The notes under the pieces: generated by a model
What the model was told of the DNA's origin: nothing
Databases searched by the model: none
What the model saw: the letters and a program-made list of their open reading frames with translations, nothing else
Shown: positions 15,225 to 22,297 of the stretch, in pieces
Position numbering within the stretch: position 1 is the first letter of the stretch
Layout of the letters: the number at the start of each line of letters is the position of its first letter
Assembly (NCBI GenBank): GCA_964637485.1
Contig: CAZWUU010000011.1
Coordinates: 1 to 25,309 of the forward strand
Length of the DNA stretch: 25,309 nucleotides
Direction of reading: 5' to 3'
From: C7867-002 sp964637485
Lineage (GTDB): Bacteria > Patescibacteriota > Minisyncoccia > Phycocordibacterales > PALSA-1337
Position numbers and translations under genes: made by a program

Positions 15225-16415
15225 TTAGTGGTTATCTACTCGACCATTGATCGTTATAATGAGCCCGCCGATCACAAACAATGATCCTGATACAAACCAG
15301 ACATACGATATGCCCATATGCTCGGCTACATAACCGCTACCAACCAGACCAATCACACCTCCTAGGTGTGATGATATGAAAGCAAACGATGATAATGTTG
15401 CACGCTCCTCGCTAGGAATCCTTGATTGCAAGAAGCCGTTGATAACCGGCTTCATAAATCCCCTCGGAATCTCATGAACCAGAAACAGTGCTAAAATTGC
15501 ATAGAGATTTTCTGACATGGCAAGGCAAAGAATGATAAACCCTGTTACTACCTGAGAAATCACTAGCATTTTCTTCTCATCTGCTGTCGTCTTGATCCGC
15601 AGAGCAATCATTGATCCTATGGATACAAATATGATTATAAGTGCATAAATGTATCCTAAATAGCGCTCATGAAATCCTAGCGACAAAAACTTCGGCTGCC
15701 AATACATATTCAATGCCTGAACGGACAGAGTCTGGATGAGCGAGATGACGAGCACAGTACGAACAGCGCTATTCTCCCTGCCATATTTCCAACTCTTGAT
15801 CACGGTGTCTTTCATAAGAGATATGCCATTTGCGATACTCATTTTCTTCGGTATCCAATAGTCCTCCTTGATGAGAAGATAGGCGAGCACTCCGACAATC
15901 ATCATGATCACTCCTCCGAAAATCCATGGAAATTGGATTTTATAAGCGAACATGTAAGCACCGAGAATTGCCGCTACAAGCGAACAAATCTGAGATATCA
16001 TATGCTCACGCGCGAAGTATTTGGTCAGTGAACCATTCTCTCCATAATGCTTCATACTATCCACAAACCACGCATCGAAAGCACCGGTAGAAAAGGTCCT
16101 CCCTATTGCCAGAATAATTTCCGCAATAATGAATCCGACCATGGTGTCATTCAAGCCATATACGCATTTACCGATTCCGAAGATGAGGCATGAGATGGCA
16201 AACGAATTTTTTCGTCCGAATATATCGGCAAAGGCTCCTGTAGGAACCTCCGAAATAAATAGGAACAGAAAGAAGGAAGCGTTGACCATGTTGATCTCAA
16301 ACAGATTTAGCCCGTGCTTCATGAGATACGTGACATACACACCAGAGACGAGCGACAACCCGAAAAAGGTCATGAGACCCGAGAATACGTAATATTGAAT
16401 TATCGTCTTTTTCAT
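15225..16415 (-). CDS. MFS transporter
   Basis: This 396-residue membrane protein has about 12 hydrophobic helices. The loop GAFADIFGRKNS (about 60-71) is the MFS motif A (G-x-x-x-D-x-x-G-R-K/R). FSTGAFDAWFVDSM (about 108-121) resembles the second half of helix 4 and the loop in drug-efflux-like MFS members from CPR and Firmicutes. The substrate cannot be told. It starts at ATG 16415 without Shine-Dalgarno or clear -10, lies after the terminator at 16457-16483, and ends in its own hairpin. Confidence 0.88.
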   Translation of the reverse strand: MKKTIIQYYVFSGLMTFFGLSLVSGVYVTYLMKHGLNLFEINMVNASFFLFLFISEVPTGAFADIFGRKNSFAISCLIFGIGKCVYGLNDTMVGFIIAEIILAIGRTFSTGAFDAWFVDSMKHYGENGSLTKYFAREHMISQICSLVAAILGAYMFAYKIQFPWIFGGVIMMIVGVLAYLLIKEDYWIPKKMSIANGISLMKDTVIKSWKYGRENSAVRTVLVISLIQTLSVQALNMYWQPKFLSLGFHERYLGYIYALIIIFVSIGSMIALRIKTTADEKKMLVISQVVTGFIILCLAMSENLYAILALFLVHEIPRGFMKPVINGFLQSRIPSEERATLSSFAFISSHLGGVIGLVGSGYVAEHMGISYVWFVSGSLFVIGGLIITINGRVDNH

Positions 16416-16456
16416 ATTTTTAGTTGTTAAGGTGCAATCCGCTGGCTATAAATCAA

Positions 16457-16483
16457 AATCCCGACTTATGACCAGTCGGGATT
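16457..16483 (-). terminator. Terminator of the 43-codon gene
   Basis: A 10-bp stem (16457-16466 with 16474-16483) and a 7-base loop are followed on the minus strand by TTTTGATTT. It lies 22 bases after the small gene's stop and before the MFS gene. Confidence 0.75.
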
Positions 16484-16505
16484 CTTCTAAATATGTATAA
16501 GTAGG

Positions 16506-16637
16506 TTATATAGAATTCATATTAGAAATATCACGACCGTTCACAAATGTATCGTCCCAATTTGAGACAGAAAAATTGGCACCGGCATTAAGCTGGCTCA
16601 TATGGCACTTATTGGTGATATTTCTATATACGTGCAT
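16506..16637 (-). CDS. Small 43-residue protein (or small RNA) with its own promoter and terminator
   Basis: A 43-codon frame runs from ATG 16637 to TAA 16506. The protein begins MHVYRNITNKCHM, contains NFSVSNWDD and ends SNMNSI. Upstream on the minus strand lie a perfect -35 TTGACA (16668-16673), a 17-base spacer and -10 TAGTGT (16645-16650), 7 bases before the ATG. A hairpin terminator follows at 16457-16483. The leaderless spacing and flanking signals support a real transcription unit of roughly 180 bases. The peptide is soluble, with Asn/Ser-rich content and one Cys, and I recognise no family. An internal ATG (16601) could give a 31-residue form. It might instead be a small RNA whose open frame is accidental. 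Confidence 0.5.
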   Translation of the reverse strand: MHVYRNITNKCHMSQLNAGANFSVSNWDDTFVNGRDISNMNSI

Positions 16638-16644
16638 GCGTAAA

Positions 16645-16673
16645 ACACTACACCTAAGAACACATTATGTCAA
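16645..16673 (-). promoter_or_regulatory. Promoter of the 43-codon gene
   Basis: -35 TTGACA (16668-16673) is a perfect match, the spacer is 17 bases, and -10 TAGTGT (16645-16650) is moderate. It is divergent from recR. Confidence 0.6.
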
Positions 16674-16697
16674 TATGACAGTTTTCCTGCATATTAT

Positions 16698-16706
16698 TGC
16701 TATACT
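16698..16706 (+). promoter_or_regulatory. Extended -10 box of recR
   Basis: TGCTATACT, with TATACT at 16701-16706, lies 6 bases before ATG 16713. A leaderless mRNA is expected. Confidence 0.65.
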
Positions 16707-16712
16707 AAAAAT

Positions 16713-17321
16713 ATGAATAATATAAGAAAACTGGAGGAAATTTTTTCTCATTTTCCAGGCATTGGCCCACGACAAGCAAAAAGATTTGTTTATTATCTAC
16801 AGACCAGGTCTGCCTCCGCGGTCAAAGAGTTGGCTGGGTTATTGATTGAATTGAAAAATTCAACCCGAGAATGTAAGCAATGTCGTAGATATTATCATCA
16901 GGTAGAAAAGGGTGTCGAGACAGATATGTGTAGCATTTGCTCTAATAAAAACAGAGATACCAGTCTCCTTATGATAGTAGCCAGAGATTCCGATCTAGAT
17001 AGCATAGAGAAAAGCGGTTCTTATTCGGGATACTATTTCGTCCTCGGAGGAACCCTGCCCATACTTGAGCCAGAACCGAGGCGAAAAATTAGATATGATC
17101 TACTTGTAAAGCATATCCGGACAATTAATCCGAAAGAGGTTATATTATCTATGAACACCACTCCGGAAGGAGAAAACACGGGTACGTATTTAAGAAATGA
17201 ACTGGCAAAGGATGTTACTAATCTCAACATATCAGTTCTCGGACGCGGACTATCTACAGGAGCCGAACTCGAATATGCTGATGCAGAAACTATAAAAAAT
17301 GCTCTGAAAAACAGAGCTTGA
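16713..17321 (+). CDS. recR: Recombination mediator protein RecR
   Basis: This 202-residue protein has the normal RecR length. It has an N-terminal helix-hairpin-helix (FSHFPGIGPRQAKRF, about 12-26) and a C4 zinc finger (C-x2-C ... C-x2-C, with CKQC at about 54-57 and CSIC near 73-76). The Toprim domain follows (LLMIVARDSDLDSIEKSG, with YYFVLGG downstream). Its C-terminal region contains the usual TPEGENTGTYL. It acts with RecO/RecF in loading RecA at gaps; no partner gene is in the window. Its last codons contain the terminator used by rplU from the other strand. Confidence 0.95.
   Translation: MNNIRKLEEIFSHFPGIGPRQAKRFVYYLQTRSASAVKELAGLLIELKNSTRECKQCRRYYHQVEKGVETDMCSICSNKNRDTSLLMIVARDSDLDSIEKSGSYSGYYFVLGGTLPILEPEPRRKIRYDLLVKHIRTINPKEVILSMNTTPEGENTGTYLRNELAKDVTNLNISVLGRGLSTGAELEYADAETIKNALKNRA
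17294..17317 (-). terminator. Terminator of rplU inside the recR 3' end
   Basis: A 6-bp stem (17301-17306 with 17312-17317) and a 5-base loop are followed on the minus strand by A then TTTTTT (17294-17299). It lies 28 bases beyond the rplU stop, within the last codons of recR. Confidence 0.6.
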
Positions 17322-17344
17322 GAATATCTTGAGCTAATGACTAA

Positions 17345-17665
17345 TTAATTTAGGGATTCGATCTTGACCTTGAAATAGGGCTGTCTGTGACCGTTTCTTT
17401 TCCAGCCAGATCGATTCTTCTGTCTATATTTCACAACTAGAACTTTTGCTTGCCTGCCGATATCAGTGATCTTGCCAGAGACTTTTGCCTTATTTATGTA
17501 TGGTGTGCCAATAGTAGTATTTTTGCCATCATCAACGAGCAGTACTTTTTCAAACACGACAGAGTCGCCCTCCTTATGAGCACCTTTGAGCTTCTCAATG
17601 GTGATAATATCGCCCTTGGAAACCGTATATTGCTTACCTCCTGTCTCAATGACTGCAAATTCCAT
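17345..17665 (-). CDS. rplU: Large ribosomal subunit protein bL21
   Basis: This 106-residue protein begins MEFAVIETGGKQYTVSKGD, typical of bL21. VFEKVLLVDDG follows, and the C-terminal signature VVKYRQKNRSGWKRNGHRQPYF is the usual K-x-x-R-K-x-Y-R-R-x-x-G-H-R-Q equivalent. ATG 17665 is chosen because the six extra codons of the longer frame (from 17683) contain the TATAAT box itself. It is a single-gene unit between its own promoter and a terminator. In many bacteria rplU and rpmA are adjacent; here they are separate. Confidence 0.95.
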   Translation of the reverse strand: MEFAVIETGGKQYTVSKGDIITIEKLKGAHKEGDSVVFEKVLLVDDGKNTTIGTPYINKAKVSGKITDIGRQAKVLVVKYRQKNRSGWKRNGHRQPYFKVKIESLN

Positions 17666-17674
17666 AATTGAGGC

Positions 17675-17680
17675 ATTATA
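17675..17680 (-). promoter_or_regulatory. -10 box TATAAT of rplU
   Basis: A consensus TATAAT on the minus strand lies 9 bases before ATG 17665. A weak -35 TTGCGG lies 16 bases upstream. Confidence 0.6.
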
Positions 17681-17744
17681 CATGAAAATGGTGATTCCGC
17701 AAGTATGGCTATAAATATGTAGATTTTTGCAATTATATGAAAAA

Positions 17745-17767
17745 GAGCCACCAAAATGTGGTGGCTC
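17745..17767 (-). terminator. Terminator after the unknown gene at 17776-18741
   Basis: A perfect 9-bp stem (17745-17753 with 17759-17767) and a 5-base loop are followed on the minus strand by TTTTTC. It starts 8 bases after the stop. Confidence 0.85.
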
Positions 17768-17775
17768 GAAATGTA

Positions 17776-18741
17776 CTACCTTGAGGACTTTCTGCTTTTC
17801 TTGACCGCTTCATTCCCTGCCATTCGTGAAAGAACAGTCGGTGGAATATGAAGTATGCAGAATGCTCCATGCCGAAGAGAACTGCTGAAGAAATCCAGTT
17901 TTCCCTCGAAATGGTGGGAAAACCAATTCGAGAGCATACGCAAGCTTCTGAACTCTGAAGGCATAGACTGAACTATTTTCTTATAACTTGCGTTGAGTCT
18001 TTTCAAATCAGCCCTTCGGAACACGAGCGACTGTTTCTGAATCTCAAGAGCTTCCCGATAAGTCAGGTACGGCTTGGCGGTCATTCCGAGAACCAGACGA
18101 AGTAACATTGTATTGATCACCTCGCTAAGTCCCAGAGGACCGTAACCTGAATTGCCAACCAGTTCCTGCCAACGCAGTGGACTGGTGCCTGTATATGTAC
18201 GAACCAACCAGTTTGCCAATCGTCTTTCGAGAATTTCTTCCCTTCTCCCTTGCAACTCATACATGAACCAGTAGTATGGATCAGTTCTGTGACTGGTCGA
18301 GGCTAGACAATTCAGAATTTCTGCCTTAACGCGAGACCTATCCCCAGACTCCCTCCTGAGCTCCCTGTCGAGCTCGTGATTTTCTATAAACGACTGATTG
18401 ATGAAAGGAAGACTAGCCAGCTCCTTAAAGCGAACGAAGCAGATTCTTGCCAGTCCCTTGAAACCATGAACCAACATCATGTTAGTCCAGAGGTCTGGAA
18501 CATACGCATTCCTTGATTCGATCTGAAGAGGCAGACTCAAGATTCTGAGGGTTAGCTCAAGACCTTTTTTTGCCGACTTCGTAGAGGAGAAACCGATAAA
18601 CTTAACGGTAACTTCCTCGACCAATGATACGAGTTCCTTTTTGAGTCTTGCTTCCTGAGAAGCTGACACGAGGCCGTACTCCAAGGCATGCCGGAGAGCT
18701 ATCTCTATCGGCATACCACTCTTTCGTAAGACGATACTCAT
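17776..18741 (-). CDS. Unrecognised 321-residue helical protein
   Basis: I do not recognise this protein. It is basic, mostly alpha-helical in appearance, and lacks a signal peptide or clear membrane helix. Visible features are RELRRESGDRSR (about 137-148), a Tyr/Trp cluster DPYYWFMYELQGR (about 162-174), and a basic Ser-rich tail ending KKSRKSSR. The frame can start at GTG 18768, but that start lies inside the hairpin at 18756-18787, so ATG 18741 is preferred. It has no visible Shine-Dalgarno or -10 box. Like the two genes upstream it is richer in G and C than the surrounding genes. It ends in a strong terminator. Low-level read-through from the 18791-19956 genes, or an unseen promoter, must drive it. 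Confidence 0.7.
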   Translation of the reverse strand: MSIVLRKSGMPIEIALRHALEYGLVSASQEARLKKELVSLVEEVTVKFIGFSSTKSAKKGLELTLRILSLPLQIESRNAYVPDLWTNMMLVHGFKGLARICFVRFKELASLPFINQSFIENHELDRELRRESGDRSRVKAEILNCLASTSHRTDPYYWFMYELQGRREEILERRLANWLVRTYTGTSPLRWQELVGNSGYGPLGLSEVINTMLLRLVLGMTAKPYLTYREALEIQKQSLVFRRADLKRLNASYKKIVQSMPSEFRSLRMLSNWFSHHFEGKLDFFSSSLRHGAFCILHIPPTVLSRMAGNEAVKKSRKSSR

Positions 18742-18755
18742 AAATAGAGAAAGAA

Positions 18756-18787
18756 ATGTCCTCGGCACGACGTGCGGCCGAGGACAT
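18756..18787 (-). terminator. GC-rich hairpin between two unknown genes
   Basis: A perfect 11-bp stem (18756-18766 with 18777-18787) has a 10-base self-complementary loop. It starts 3 bases after the stop at 18791 and is followed on the minus strand by TTTCTTTCTC. A terminator is likely, though the broken U-run may let some RNA polymerase through to the next gene. Confidence 0.7.
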
Positions 18788-18790
18788 GGT

Positions 18791-19480
18791 TCAGATATCT
18801 TCGAAAACTTCGTCAGGTAACGCTTCCTTCTTTACAGAGACCTTGCGGACACGCTTCGCTTCTTCGATGACAGCGAAACATGTCCGATCACAGAACTTAG
18901 ACGCCTTGTTCATGTCCTCCTTGCCATCGTCTGACACGAAAGACATAACACGTTCCTTGACCTCTGCAAATGCGAACCTGTCAGTTTCGAAGAGGAACTT
19001 CATGATATCCTGCCATCCAGCAGACAAATCATGAACCTCCTCAGTTCGGCGCTTGAAAAATTCCGAGAAGCCGTGAGCTCCCAGGGTCATCGCACACAAA
19101 GCACGAATTCCCAAAGAATGCTGTACGAAGCCTCGAATCATTTCCATACGCCTTTCGACAGTCCCCTCCATGAAGAAGGGGTAAAGGAAATCGACCAGAT
19201 CTCTCGGAAATGAATCCGAGGGTCCATAATATCGACTTCCGAAATGACTGAATGCCTCGCGAAGCTGGCCAGGACTCACGAACGCCTGCACAACCGAACT
19301 CTTCGTAGCGTCGCTTTCGGCGGCGATATTGAAGATTTCGGCCGGTGTAAGCTCCTTCGTTACGAGAGCCAAAGCATCATCTCCGCCCTCCTTGCCGATC
19401 AGGACAAGCTGGCGCTCGACGGCCTCTCGACCACCACCCATAGCCTGCCTAACAATTGTAATAGCAGTCTCAGTATTCAC
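18791..19480 (-). CDS. Unrecognised 229-residue protein of the J-protein operon
   Basis: I do not recognise this protein. It has 229 residues, is acidic in its first half and basic at the end (EEAKRVRKVSVKKE, about 205-218), probably all-helical, and has no signal peptide or membrane helix. It has one Cys pair near the C-terminus (FCDRTCF, about 196-202). Its GTG start overlaps the TGA of the upstream gene by four bases (GTGA), and a full Shine-Dalgarno AGGAGG lies 4 bases upstream. This is the best in the window. The G+C content is high: 41 of 60 bases in 19381-19440 are G or C, against 17 of 60 in 2221-2280. A recent transfer or strong codon selection could explain this. Confidence 0.75.
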   Translation of the reverse strand: MNTETAITIVRQAMGGGREAVERQLVLIGKEGGDDALALVTKELTPAEIFNIAAESDATKSSVVQAFVSPGQLREAFSHFGSRYYGPSDSFPRDLVDFLYPFFMEGTVERRMEMIRGFVQHSLGIRALCAMTLGAHGFSEFFKRRTEEVHDLSAGWQDIMKFLFETDRFAFAEVKERVMSFVSDDGKEDMNKASKFCDRTCFAVIEEAKRVRKVSVKKEALPDEVFEDI

Positions 19481-19956
19481 AGGACCTCCTGCATTTCAGT
19501 CTGGCCTTGTTTCTGTCCCTCGAGCAGACGCACGAGTTCATGCTCCTTCTGAAGAAGTTTCTTCATGGTCTCTTCAGACCACATACGATATGCGATAGCA
19601 ATCACGAGCAATGCTGTGTATGGATCCGTCGCGACGATGTGTCGCCACGCCGATACGACCGATCCACCGATCTTCACAACATGCGAAGCGCGCAAGTCAT
19701 CGAGACTCACCGGGTTTCCACTCACGAGACCTTCCAGCAGTTCATGCCGGTCGAATGTGAGCTTGGGTGCCAGTGCAATAGCGATATCCTTCACAAATGG
19801 ATGAAAATCATCCATGCTCGGGATTGCGTTCACGATGCCGACTCGATATGCATCGAGCATATCGACGGCTTCCTGAATTGAACCGCCACGATGGAGCTGG
19901 ATGCGAAGTTGATCTTCACACTCGGCGAATAACTTACTTATCTTTTCCCTGTTCAT
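19477..19956 (-). CDS. Unrecognised 159-residue protein of the J-protein operon
   Basis: I do not recognise this protein. It has 159 residues. The first 110 appear helical and soluble (MNREKISKLFAECEDQLRI at the start). A hydrophobic stretch (PYTALLVIAIAYRMW, about 112-126) could be one membrane helix or a buried helix. It ends in a charged, Gln-rich coil (LLQKEHELVRLLEGQKQGQ). The start overlaps the end of the J-domain gene by 23 bases, and a Shine-Dalgarno GAAAGG lies 5 bases upstream. The end overlaps the next gene by four bases. The tight overlaps place three genes in one operon and suggest related functions. Confidence 0.75.
   Translation of the reverse strand: MNREKISKLFAECEDQLRIQLHRGGSIQEAVDMLDAYRVGIVNAIPSMDDFHPFVKDIAIALAPKLTFDRHELLEGLVSGNPVSLDDLRASHVVKIGGSVVSAWRHIVATDPYTALLVIAIAYRMWSEETMKKLLQKEHELVRLLEGQKQGQTEMQEVL
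19485..19490 (-). promoter_or_regulatory. Strong Shine-Dalgarno AGGAGG before GTG 19480
   Basis: A perfect AGGAGG lies 4 bases before the GTG start and inside the end of the preceding gene. Most genes here lack such a site. Confidence 0.75.
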
Positions 19957-20230
19957 TTTTACCTTTCAGTTTGTCCCAGAATTCGCCCACGATATTGTGA
20001 ACGGTTTCTGAGAGTTGTGTTATTGGTTCATCATTGACCCGCTGCTCGTACTCCCGCCTTTTGGACGGATTGGAGAGTATGTCATATGAATATTCGATTT
20101 TCTTGAACGTCTCGGCATCACCGCCCCTATCGGGATGATGAATGAGCACAAGACGGCGAAAAGCTGTTTTGATCTCATCTGGAGTCGATTTAGGATTGAC
20201 CCCCAGAATCTGATATGGATTTATCTTCAT
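19934..20230 (-). CDS. Short J-domain (DnaJ-like) protein
   Basis: This 98-residue protein is a J domain with little else: YQILGVNPKSTPDEIKTAFR (6-25) and the HPD motif at 32-34 (LIHHPDRGGD). DILSNPSKRREYE follows, then a short charged tail (WDKLKGKNEQGK). HPD stimulates the ATPase of DnaK-type chaperones. There is no Gly/Phe region, zinc domain or substrate-binding C-terminus, so it is probably a specialised co-chaperone that brings DnaK to particular partners. ATG 20230 is preferred over a TTG at 20305 because the family starts there and a promoter lies between. It is the first gene of an overlapping operon with two unknown genes. Confidence 0.9.
   Translation of the reverse strand: MKINPYQILGVNPKSTPDEIKTAFRRLVLIHHPDRGGDAETFKKIEYSYDILSNPSKRREYEQRVNDEPITQLSETVHNIVGEFWDKLKGKNEQGKDK
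19962..19967 (-). promoter_or_regulatory. Shine-Dalgarno GAAAGG before ATG 19956
   Basis: GAAAGG lies 5 bases before the ATG, within the 3' end of the J-domain gene, and supports the start. Confidence 0.55.
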
Positions 20231-20252
20231 TTTCAAGGATTTATCTGTGTTT

Positions 20253-20281
20253 TTTGTAGCATAAATATATGTATAAGTCAA
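20253..20281 (-). promoter_or_regulatory. Promoter of the J-protein operon
   Basis: -35 TTGACT (20276-20281), a 17-base spacer ending in TGC, and -10 TACAAA (20253-20258). It separates this operon from the SOS-controlled dinB just upstream. The leader is about 16 bases. Confidence 0.6.
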
Positions 20282-20301
20282 GCGTAAATAGTGATATTTT
20301 T

Positions 20302-21609
20302 TCAATATACATTTCCCAAAAAAGGCAGGTTTATATGCCTTCTGGCCGTCTCTCCCCTCAAGATATTTTTTCTCCTTTCTGTCTCATCGGCTCTATCACC
20401 GCTATGAGCCGGCTCATTCATGGCATAAAATGACGACCCGAGATAGACAGTGTGCTTGCCGTATTTTTCATCGAGATGATCTATGGCTTCGTGGATCTTT
20501 CGCACCTTACTCGAAACAACCGAGGCCTGAAACAGATCCAGAGTCTCTCCCTCTCCCTTGTCTAATTCCATAAGAGTCACTCCCGTGGCACGGTATAAAG
20601 TATTAGATCTAAAAACATCATTAAAATTTTCTTTTATTGCAGATAATATCTCCTGCGGTACAGAAACCTTTCTGTTTAATTTCAATTCCAAGCCGTGATA
20701 CTTGAATTCTTGTGTTTTGAGAAAAAACACAAACCGGCGAGTGAAGAGACCGTGCCTGCGAAGTTTAATGCAGGCATTTTCAATATTTTTGGATAACTGC
20801 GAATAGACGAATTCTTTGTTTGCCGAAGCAGGAGTAAATGTCTTTGTCTTGCTTATAGATGCATAATCATGTTTTTCACCTTTTGTCAGAGAATATACAA
20901 ATTCACCATTTAATTCTGAGTGAATATCCTGAAATGGCTTCGATAAACTCGTCCTGATCCACTCCTTGGATCGAATAGCAAAATCGTAAGCAGTTTTAAT
21001 ATCGAATTTCCTCAAATACGCCGAAGTATTCGGGCCTATGCCCCAAATCTTTTCGATAGGTGTTTTACTCAAATATAAGTGCAGATCATATCCCGGAATG
21101 AGGGTGAGTCCTGAAGGTTTACGAAATTTCGACGCAACCTTGGCTGTAACCTTATTTACCGACAAACCGACAGAGAATGTCATTCCGAGTTCATTGTCTA
21201 ATTCTTTTTTTATCCTTTGAGCCATCATTTCATAGGACATATTATTCGGCCTGCGCATACCTGTGAGATCGGCAAAACATTCATCTATGGAATATTCTTC
21301 TATCTCGTCCGTATACCTGCGGACGATGTCATACATTCTCTTGGAATAGAGACAGTATGTCTCATAATCAGACGGCAGAATGACCGCATCAGGTGCGATC
21401 TTTCTTATCAGAGAAAGTCTCATTGCCCTAGTTATACCCAATGCCTTTGCTTCATAACTCATCGATGATGCAATACCGCGCTCCTTACCAGTAATCACAA
21501 CCTTACCCTTCAATGAAGGATTTTTAGCCACTTCGCATGATGCAAAAAATGAATCGCCATCGACATGAAGAATGGCTCTAGGGAATGAATGCAAAGACAG
21601 TGAACGCAT
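20302..21609 (-). CDS. dinB: Y-family translesion DNA polymerase (DinB/UmuC type)
   Basis: This 435-residue error-prone polymerase copies past damaged DNA. The first catalytic acid is in HVDGDSFFASCE (Asp17, Asp19), and YSIDECFADL carries Asp109-Glu110. The DNA-binding helix-hairpin-helix region includes IWGIGPNTSAYLRKF. Near the end, ETLDLFQA fits a beta-clamp-binding motif (Q-L-x-L-F-like), and the tail YGKHTVYLGSSF is typical of longer Pol IV/UmuC-like members. It exceeds E. coli Pol IV (351 aa), so the UmuC-like branch is possible. It follows lexA by 16 bases on the same strand without its own promoter, so it is SOS-induced together with lexA. Confidence 0.92.
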   Translation of the reverse strand: MRSLSLHSFPRAILHVDGDSFFASCEVAKNPSLKGKVVITGKERGIASSMSYEAKALGITRAMRLSLIRKIAPDAVILPSDYETYCLYSKRMYDIVRRYTDEIEEYSIDECFADLTGMRRPNNMSYEMMAQRIKKELDNELGMTFSVGLSVNKVTAKVASKFRKPSGLTLIPGYDLHLYLSKTPIEKIWGIGPNTSAYLRKFDIKTAYDFAIRSKEWIRTSLSKPFQDIHSELNGEFVYSLTKGEKHDYASISKTKTFTPASANKEFVYSQLSKNIENACIKLRRHGLFTRRFVFFLKTQEFKYHGLELKLNRKVSVPQEILSAIKENFNDVFRSNTLYRATGVTLMELDKGEGETLDLFQASVVSSKVRKIHEAIDHLDEKYGKHTVYLGSSFYAMNEPAHSGDRADETERRKNILRGETARRHINLPFLGNVY

Positions 21610-21625
21610 CGTAAGAATGAATAAA

Positions 21626-22207
21626 TTAATATTTTCTGACTACACCTCTCACAACCGCCGCCACTCTCAATTCCTGCTTGGGATAGATAGGCTTATAATC
21701 CTTGTTGGCGGCTTCCAGATATATCTGATTGCCTTTTTTCCTATAATATTTCATCGTCCAACCTCCATCTATCTCGGCTATGACGATGTCACCCGGTTTC
21801 GGCTCTCTACCGCGCTCGGCAATGACCAAATCCCCCTGGCATATACCGGCATCGATCATGGAATCGCCTTTTACTTCTAGTAAATATGTAGCTTGTTTGT
21901 TTTCTATCAGAAATTCATCGAGCGTCATGGTGTCAGCCAATTCTTCCTCAGCCGCCGAAGGAAATCCGGCTTCTACTAAACCGAGCTTTTTGATTGATCC
22001 GAACAGTCTTCTGGGTATGATTCGTCCTTGAGGATCTTTGGATACGGCACCTTCCCGGACTAGCCTGTTTATGAGCTTGTAAACTGAATTTTTCGATCTG
22101 AAACCAGTAAGACGCATGATCTCCGCATAAGTCGGCATGCGTTTTTTATTTTCATAAAACTCAGCAATCTTTTGCCTATGTTTATTTTCTGCATAATAAA
22201 TATTCAT
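21626..22207 (-). CDS. lexA: SOS repressor LexA
   Basis: This 193-residue protein has an N-terminal winged-helix DNA-binding domain (about 1-65; MPTYAEIMRLTGFRSKNSVY) and an S24 autoprotease domain. The self-cleavage site is Ala80-Gly81 (VEAGFPS). Ser116 (KGDSM) and Lys153 (TMKYY) form the catalytic pair. RecA filaments on damaged DNA trigger the cut and open the SOS genes. ATG 22207 is chosen because the frame's earlier start (22243) would contain the operator and -10 box. Regulation is visible: a GAAC-N4-GTTC operator sits inside the promoter, so LexA represses itself and dinB. Confidence 0.95.
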   Translation of the reverse strand: MNIYYAENKHRQKIAEFYENKKRMPTYAEIMRLTGFRSKNSVYKLINRLVREGAVSKDPQGRIIPRRLFGSIKKLGLVEAGFPSAAEEELADTMTLDEFLIENKQATYLLEVKGDSMIDAGICQGDLVIAERGREPKPGDIVIAEIDGGWTMKYYRKKGNQIYLEAANKDYKPIYPKQELRVAAVVRGVVRKY

Positions 22208-22213
22208 GCCACT

Positions 22214-22243
22214 ATTATAAGTGAACGTACGTTCACCAGTCAA
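22214..22243 (-). promoter_or_regulatory. lexA promoter
   Basis: -35 TTGACT (22238-22243), an 18-base spacer filled by the LexA operator, and -10 TATAAT (22214-22219), 6 bases before ATG 22207. The mRNA should be leaderless. Confidence 0.85.
22223..22234. promoter_or_regulatory. LexA operator (SOS box) GAACGTACGTTC
   Basis: A perfect 12-base palindrome of the Gram-positive/Bacillus type, GAAC-N4-GTTC; flanking bases extend the dyad to 16 (22221-22236). It occupies the centre of the -35/-10 spacer, so bound LexA would block polymerase. I found no second copy in the window. Confidence 0.9.
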
Positions 22244-22251
22244 TAAAACAA

Positions 22252-22277
22252 AAAGACGTCCTCAGTAGAACGTCTTT
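22252..22277 (-). terminator. Terminator after the orphan gene at 22298-22663
   Basis: An 8-bp stem (22252-22259 with 22270-22277) and a 10-base loop are followed on the minus strand by TTTTTGTTTT-like sequence. It isolates lexA from the upstream rmuC unit. Confidence 0.75.
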
Positions 22278-22297
22278 CGATGAGAGTAAATCACGAA

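Noticed and set aside
16506..16637. Remnant of a BspA/DUF285 repeat protein, from the NWDD and DISNM segments
   Set aside because: The match is only a few residues, and the unit has its own promoter and terminator, which argues against a decayed fragment.
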